Source: an uncultured Acidimicrobiaceae bacterium
GTDB taxonomy: Bacteria; Actinomycetota; Acidimicrobiia; Acidimicrobiales; Bog-793
Assembly (NCBI GenBank): GCA_903907185.1
Contig: CAIVND010000258.1
Location: 1-10,506 of the forward strand
DNA: 10,506 nucleotides
Reading direction: 5' to 3'
In this document: one piece after another, positions 6,542-10,506 of the stretch
Numbering within the stretch: position 1 is the first letter of the stretch
Layout of the letters: each line of letters opens with the position of its first letter
Position numbers and translations under genes: made by a program
Notes under the pieces: generated by a model
What the model saw: only the letters and a program-made list of their open reading frames with translations
What the model was told of the DNA's origin: nothing
The model's database searches: none

Positions 6542-7009
6542 CTACGCGTGCGTAATGAGATGGGATACGTCAATGCCCAGTAGCGCGAACATAAAGACTA
6601 TGAGCGCCAGATAAAGCGCCGTCATCCCCCATCGATGCCGATAATTAATCTGCCAAAAGCGGCGAAGTGCACGCACATCAAAACCCACTGCGATTAAGGA
6701 AAACGCAATTCCGACACCAGGAACGGCAAGTGCACCAAGTGCGGGGATGACGAAGGGCCCCACGATATAGGTGAGCAGACACCGTGTAGCTGAGATCAGG
6801 ATCGATACGTTGAATAGTCCGTGTGCTGTTGCAACCTCTCGGGCCGTCGGTGGCTTCACCCGAAGGATACGTTTAACCACCTGCTCTGCTCGGATAACGA
6901 ACGGGCTCGATCCACCATCCGTGATCGCCGGTGACTCCGAAAGCTTCGATGAGGTCGACGGGCCATCATCGACTTGTATTGGTGCATGGGCAGATCGTTC
7001 GTCTTGCAT
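6542..7009 (-). CDS. Small conserved membrane protein of unknown function
   Basis: A 155-residue protein. Residues 1-50 are polar and probably disordered (Ser/Asp/Pro rich), and 50-64 are amphipathic (VKPPTAREVATAHG). Hydrophobic segments lie at about 65-92, 93-112 and 128-147, with a basic loop RALRRFWQINYRHRW between the last two, giving about three membrane passes. The segment TAREVATAHGLFNVSILISA with RCLLTYIVGPFVIPALG resembles an uncharacterised actinobacterial family I recall only by look, so I assign no name. The start at ATG 7009 is set by AGGTGAG with its AGG 5 nt before the ATG; an in-frame GTG at 7036 is less likely. It lies 156 nt upstream of the DGPF gene on the same strand, probably a separate transcript because of the promoter motif between them. 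Confidence 0.72.
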   Translation of the reverse strand: MQDERSAHAPIQVDDGPSTSSKLSESPAITDGGSSPFVIRAEQVVKRILRVKPPTAREVATAHGLFNVSILISATRCLLTYIVGPFVIPALGALAVPGVGIAFSLIAVGFDVRALRRFWQINYRHRWGMTALYLALIVFMFALLGIDVSHLITHA

Positions 7010-7259
7010 GCTCACCTGTCTGCCACCATTGCCCACTCACCCGTCTCCGGTCACGCCTGAATATCGAGTCAGCCGACCATGTCGCATTGACCTAAACCCA
7101 ACGCGCAGTGACCACTACGACAGTGCCGAGAATACTCCAAAGCCAGACCGTTCCTTCGACTGGTTCGCCCGTTGACGCTCGCGTTAAGCCGCTGAGGGTT
7201 TGCTGTCAAGTCTCTGGCAAAGCAAAACGCGATATGGCTGGCAAAGCCGAGAACAAAAG
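7010..7259. other. Intergenic region upstream of the membrane-protein gene
   Basis: About 250 nt without a gene I can support. It contains a 10-bp direct repeat, CTGGCAAAGC, at 7214-7223 and 7238-7247. On the minus strand there is a perfect TTGACA (7209-7204) with a poor -10 (TAACGC, 7186-7181) after 17 nt, about 170 nt before the membrane-protein start. A minus-strand stretch at 7092-7205 is open for 37 codons and ends in a hydrophobic run, but has no usable start codon. No tRNA or terminator was seen. Confidence 0.4.
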
Positions 7260-7506
7260 CTAGTTCGCTCCGACCTCGACACGGTCTGCATCAATAGGGA
7301 TATCGCCAGCGCTCAGATGTTCCGCAAGACTTTCAAGACGGCTGCTCGCAACTGATCCACGTCGACGTCCCGTCACGCGGTCGTGCTCTCGGAGGAGTTC
7401 CTCCCAAACCTTTTTGGGATTGCCCGGATATTTCCTCTGCATCATGAGTTGGTGATGCGCGAGTCGGTACCAGAGAAGAGGCCGCCACGGAGCGCCAGTA
7501 CCAATG
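7260..7506 (-). pseudogene. Antisense reading frame overlapping the polymerase 5' end; possible remnant of a divergent gene
   Basis: This minus-strand frame reads like a real soluble helical protein: APWRPLLWYRLAHHQLMMQR, then KYPGNPKKVWEELLREHDRV and a polar end DADRVEVGAN before TAG at 7262. The frame stays open to 7601, but beyond about 7506 it is only the shadow of the polymerase gene. The first usable ATGs are at 7445 and 7442, inside the protein-like part and without a ribosome-binding site, so the 5' end seems to be missing. The polymerase on the other strand has also lost its N-terminus at this place. One deletion that removed the shared upstream region and both gene starts would explain this. 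It could also be a chance frame. I do not recognise the family. Confidence 0.4.
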
Positions 7507-8243
7507 GAGTCGATGGAACTTTTTTCTTTCAGAAGCATGCACCAAAGAATCTTCCTACTTGGGTGTCCACCGTCAACGTTCCGGCGGCACATAACGAGCA
7601 TGAGCCCATCGATTATGTCGTGATCGACAGCCGAGCAAGTCTCGTCTGGGCTGCCAATTCAGCCAGTCTTGAATTTCACGTGCCCCTTTGGCATGTGAAG
7701 GGAAAGAGTGAACTACCAACCCCGCCCGATCACATGGTCTTTGATCTCGATCCCGGTCCCGGCACCACCATCGTGGAGTGCTGTCGAGTTGCTGAATGGA
7801 TCGCTCTGCAGTTCGGCGAGGAGAACATTGTTCCCAAGACAAGTGGATCGAAGGGTCTCCAGCTCTACATGCCGCTCAAACGCAAGACTTGGGACCGAGC
7901 TAGCGAACAGGCACACGAACTCGCGCGCAAGATCGAGCGAGATCACCCTCAAGAGGTCGTCTCGCTCATGCGAAAGGAGCTTCGCCAGAACAAGGTGCTC
8001 ATCGACTGGAGCCAGAACAATCCCTCAAAGACGACCGTTGCGGCCTACTCACTACGCGCTCGGCCAGAACCAACCGTCTCTACACCAGTGACCTGGGACG
8101 AGGTGCGGCGCTGTGCAAAGAGCAAGGATCCGGACCAGTTGCGGTTCACCGCCAACGAGGTACTGAAACGGGTCGACAGATCTGGCGACCTGATGGCAGC
8201 GGTGCTCCCGACAGCGAGCGGCTCCCAAAAAAAGGCCTCTTAG
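7455..8243 (+). CDS. LigD-type polymerase/primase domain protein (NHEJ), N-terminally short
   Basis: This is a polymerase domain of the archaeo-eukaryotic primase type found in bacterial LigD, which fills gaps and adds nucleotides during non-homologous end joining with Ku. From ATG 7455 it is 262 residues. It contains NGVDGTFFFQKHAP (17-30), the catalytic His in LEFHVPL (H75), the metal-binding DLD pair (D97, D99), the nucleotide-binding SGSK (130-133), the third acid in IDWSQNN (D184) and TTVAAYSLRARPEPTVSTPVTW. All core catalytic residues are present. Homologues carry 50-60 more N-terminal residues with a conserved SNPDK-like lysine region that contacts the DNA 5' phosphate. I could not find this in any upstream frame. 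The start is uncertain: GTG 7383, TTG 7449 and GTG 7452 are in frame after a TGA at 7353, none with a clear ribosome-binding site. No Ku or ligase gene is in view. Confidence 0.82.
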   Translation: MRESVPEKRPPRSASTNGVDGTFFFQKHAPKNLPTWVSTVNVPAAHNEHEPIDYVVIDSRASLVWAANSASLEFHVPLWHVKGKSELPTPPDHMVFDLDPGPGTTIVECCRVAEWIALQFGEENIVPKTSGSKGLQLYMPLKRKTWDRASEQAHELARKIERDHPQEVVSLMRKELRQNKVLIDWSQNNPSKTTVAAYSLRARPEPTVSTPVTWDEVRRCAKSKDPDQLRFTANEVLKRVDRSGDLMAAVLPTASGSQKKAS

Positions 8244-8282
8244 AAAGACGCTGTGCTCCTGATACTCAGTGGCGAATTTGCG

Positions 8283-9761
8283 TTATCGAACGAGTAGTGG
8301 AGCAGGCGCACTCAACCCTTGACGGCCGGTACCGAACTGTGTGGCGCCAACGATGATCGGCTTCGTGCCAGTCACCACAACGGCAAGATCACTCCGAGAG
8401 GTGAGCAACCGGTGAAGGTTGACACTTGCCGAACCATGCGCCCGAATTTTGAGCCGATGCGCGCCGGGAATTGCACGTTCTTTTCCGTTCAGGAGTTGGG
8501 CAAAGGCCACAGTGACCACCCCGCTCCCCGGGTTGACCACACCGACAATCTCACTTGCAAGTCCGTCAGAACGTCCACCAGCGACAAGCCACGTTCGGCC
8601 CGTCACCGCATTCGCCTGCGTCACGGCATATCCGTCGCGCAGCCGTTGGGGAAGGTCGGCACCCGACACAACATGATCAAGCGCGGCGAGGTGACTGATG
8701 GAGAGCTCGCGTTCGGCGATCACTGATCCCCCACCGCGCACGGTAACAAGTGCTCCGGTGATGCCAGATCTCTGGCCGGTGGGCGGGGTGAAGTGGACGG
8801 CTGAATTTGCCCCGACAAAAACGCTCGAAACGCTACCAACTTCGGTCCCAAGCAGCTGAAGACCAACATGTTCGGATCGATTCGAAGGATTGACAAAGAC
8901 AAATGATTGACGCACGCCCTGTGCTGCGACGACCGGCGACAGGTACCAGGTTGGCTGAGCTACCGCCGTACCGACGACAAGCGAGTCATCGAGGGAATTC
9001 TCAATGTCTTTGATATCGAGGGCACCAACGGCGAGCTGCCCACTAACCGTCGTGACCTCCGCGCTAAAGGCATTCTTTTGTGGAAGGACATGACCAGCAA
9101 AGACCACGAGATCCTGACCAGGCTCAATGGGAACACTGGAAAAGACCGCCGGAATGGTGACCGAGCTACCGGTCGTGAAGGTCACGTTGGCAACGGCGGG
9201 TGTTGCCCCGGGGTTGTACATCGAGATCGCCATGTTCGACAGGCCCGCAGTAGAACCAGCGCCGAAGTACGTATGCGTGCTGGTGTGTGTCGTACACGGT
9301 GCGGTAGCAATGCCAGTCGATGCACTCTCAATCTCATTCACACCGACACCCGGGCCATCGATAACGACAGTTACTGCCCCGTAGGTCGGCTTCTTTGGGT
9401 CGATGAGCTGCACCGTCTTCTCCTGCTTCGCGGCAAGGGTGATCGATTGGTTCATCGTGGCGCCGGCGTTTGTCGAAACATGTATCTGTGCAGTACGCAC
9501 ACTGGTCGAAAGGTTGGCGATCGCGATCGAGGCGTGTTGACCACGGTGACCAAGTGCGAGCGGGCCAGGACAGTACCACGCGGCCGATGATGCTCTCGCG
9601 CTCACATTCACCGCGGAGATCACGGCATTCTGTCCCTCGCTGTTGGACAGGACATGCTGTTTCACCACTGCATTGAGCACGCCTGCTCCCCCGAGGAGAA
9701 CAATGAAGCCAACAAGGATCCACCGACGACGAACTGTCGAGATGACCAGTGCCTCGCTCAT
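8283..9761 (-). CDS. DUF5719 family membrane-anchored extracytoplasmic protein
   Basis: A 492-residue protein with an N-terminal anchor or signal (basic RRRW, hydrophobic about 14-33), so the rest is probably outside the membrane. The body is beta-rich, Ser/Thr/Val/Gly rich, with repeated segments of the type 'NPG/NPS + beta strand' (SMYNPGATPA, VFVNPSNRSE, GVVNPGSGVV). This suggests several similar beta-sandwich units. WYCPGP early and APCTTHT later supply the only two cysteines (C64, C156), which could form a disulfide. These motifs and the neighbour match DUF5719, an actinobacterial family of unknown function encoded next to a large glycosyltransferase-type membrane protein. The ATG overlaps the stop of the upstream gene (ATGA, 9758-9761) and has GAGG before it, so it is translationally coupled. 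Its stop lies 39 nt from the converging polymerase gene. Confidence 0.83.
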   Translation of the reverse strand: MSEALVISTVRRRWILVGFIVLLGGAGVLNAVVKQHVLSNSEGQNAVISAVNVSARASSAAWYCPGPLALGHRGQHASIAIANLSTSVRTAQIHVSTNAGATMNQSITLAAKQEKTVQLIDPKKPTYGAVTVVIDGPGVGVNEIESASTGIATAPCTTHTSTHTYFGAGSTAGLSNMAISMYNPGATPAVANVTFTTGSSVTIPAVFSSVPIEPGQDLVVFAGHVLPQKNAFSAEVTTVSGQLAVGALDIKDIENSLDDSLVVGTAVAQPTWYLSPVVAAQGVRQSFVFVNPSNRSEHVGLQLLGTEVGSVSSVFVGANSAVHFTPPTGQRSGITGALVTVRGGGSVIAERELSISHLAALDHVVSGADLPQRLRDGYAVTQANAVTGRTWLVAGGRSDGLASEIVGVVNPGSGVVTVAFAQLLNGKERAIPGAHRLKIRAHGSASVNLHRLLTSRSDLAVVVTGTKPIIVGATQFGTGRQGLSAPAPLLVR

Positions 9762-10506
9762 TGGTTCACCTCATCCAGGACAGGCTCCAGATCGTCGCTC
9801 GGTGTAGCGACGGGTAAACCCGTCCGGAGACGACGGCGTTCAGTCTGACGCTTGCGTCGCTCTCGGAGCCCCACACGAGCGAGCACGACCCAAATCGCGA
9901 TCTCAATGAGCACGCCGAAAAGGTGTAGAACGTTCGGGAGCCCGCTCGGCGTCGCCGCGACATTCGGGCTTGCCGCGGTGTTATCGAATATCAACGCGCC
10001 GCCGGCACTCGGTAGCTGATGGAGATCATCTTGGTTCGCAAGTGCATCAAGGAGGATCTGAGGCGCCGGTGCAGGCGCTGCATTCTGTGTGCCAAGTAGC
10101 TGCGGTGCTACCGAGGTCGGAACGATTAGATAGCGGATGCCATTGCGAGCGAGTAGTGACCCAAGGCGAACGGTCGATCCCTGCTCTGCCTCTAAGACCG
10201 CGTTCACGATCGATGACGCTGCACTTTCATGCACACTCGGCCAGATCGATGAACCCGTCGGTAGACCACCGGAGGCTATCCCGAAGGCAAGGCCCGATGA
10301 GATCTCCCAACTGGTGAGCGGTAGTCCGGGGGGATCTCCCAGCCAGAGCACTTTGGTCGCGCCGGTCACGCTTAATGCATAGTGACGTTCCAATGCTGAG
10401 TTGCTTCGCGAGGTTGGCGACATCCACGACAAAAGGGTGTCGTAGCCGGTTGTCGGCACATCAAAGCGGCCGCTCAAGGTCGAACCAAGAATTGGGAGCA
10501 GTCCTG
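9758..10506 (-). CDS. C-terminal part of a large actinobacterial envelope membrane protein (glycosyltransferase-associated), 5' end outside window
   Basis: About 248 codons are visible and the frame is open to the right edge (GLLPILGSTLSGRFDV...), so the TTG at 10477 is not a trustworthy start. The visible part is an extracytoplasmic domain with VLWLGDPPGLPL, SGLAFGIASGGLP and NGIRYLIVPTS. One membrane segment follows (NVLHLFGVLIEIAIWVVLARVGL), then a strongly basic cytoplasmic tail (RERRKRQTERRRLRTG). This pattern resembles the C-terminus of large actinobacterial membrane proteins that carry a family 2 glycosyltransferase domain and are encoded directly before DUF5719. The glycosyltransferase part, if present, lies outside the window. 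The stop overlaps the DUF5719 start by 4 nt, so the two proteins are made together and may act together in envelope polymer assembly (inference). Confidence 0.7.
   Translation of the reverse strand, partial: GLLPILGSTLSGRFDVPTTGYDTLLSWMSPTSRSNSALERHYALSVTGATKVLWLGDPPGLPLTSWEISSGLAFGIASGGLPTGSSIWPSVHESAASSIVNAVLEAEQGSTVRLGSLLARNGIRYLIVPTSVAPQLLGTQNAAPAPAPQILLDALANQDDLHQLPSAGGALIFDNTAASPNVAATPSGLPNVLHLFGVLIEIAIWVVLARVGLRERRKRQTERRRLRTGLPVATPSDDLEPVLDEVNQ

Noticed and set aside
7092..7205. 37-codon minus-strand stretch ending in a hydrophobic segment (GTVWLWSILGTVVVV)
   Set aside because: No ATG, GTG or TTG start before the hydrophobic part and no ribosome-binding site; best explained by chance, or an old remnant.
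7214..7247. 10-bp direct repeat CTGGCAAAGC as a possible attachment or CRISPR-like site
   Set aside because: Only two copies, 24 nt apart, with no integrase, transposase or cas gene nearby; may be chance.
8907..9590. 227-codon plus-strand reading frame inside the DUF5719 gene
   Set aside because: It is fully antisense to a gene with a clear membrane anchor, conserved motifs and a coupled start. Its protein is rich in Arg, Gly and Cys without any domain pattern, typical of a shadow frame.

Overview
The window looks like a chromosomal segment of a mid-GC actinobacterium. The best guess is Acidimicrobiia or a related lineage, but this is inference. The support is a DUF5719 secreted protein next to the C-terminus of a large actinobacterial-type envelope membrane protein, a standalone LigD-type polymerase, an ECF42-type sigma factor paired with a DGPF/YCII protein, a DUF2277 protein, and frequent GTG/TTG starts. 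I see no phage, transposon, CRISPR array, tRNA or rRNA.

Left part (1-1839, + strand): the 3' portion of an FtsH membrane protease gene, cut by the window edge, then a small DUF2277 gene that may be leaderless. Next (1871-3106, - strand): a two-gene unit transcribed leftward, a small heat-shock protein (Hsp20) followed by an XRE-cupin regulator. It is fronted by an AT-rich 36-bp inverted repeat that overlaps a plausible promoter. Then (3467-4756, + strand): a CorC/HlyC-type CBS-domain membrane transporter.

Middle (4813-7009, - strand): a small three-pass membrane protein of unknown role, then a DGPF protein and an ECF42-like sigma factor that are translationally close. A TGTCGA/CGTA motif pair with 17-nt spacing lies upstream of the DGPF gene and matches the autoregulated promoter pattern I recall for this sigma group.

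Right part: a LigD polymerase/primase-domain gene (+, ending 8243) retains all core catalytic motifs but lacks the usual first 50-60 residues. The space where they should lie is instead occupied by a protein-like reading frame on the opposite strand (7260 to about 7506). From 8283 to the edge (- strand) are a membrane-anchored DUF5719 protein and, upstream of it with a 4-base ATGA overlap, the C-terminus of a large membrane protein of the kind that carries glycosyltransferase domains in Actinobacteria.

The genes are mostly housekeeping, stress and envelope functions: proteolysis, a chaperone with a regulator, ion transport, ECF signalling, end-joining and cell envelope. I found no clear new multi-gene system. 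The two places most worth a second look are the palindromic promoter of the Hsp20/XRE-cupin unit and the truncated LigD polymerase with its antisense partner.
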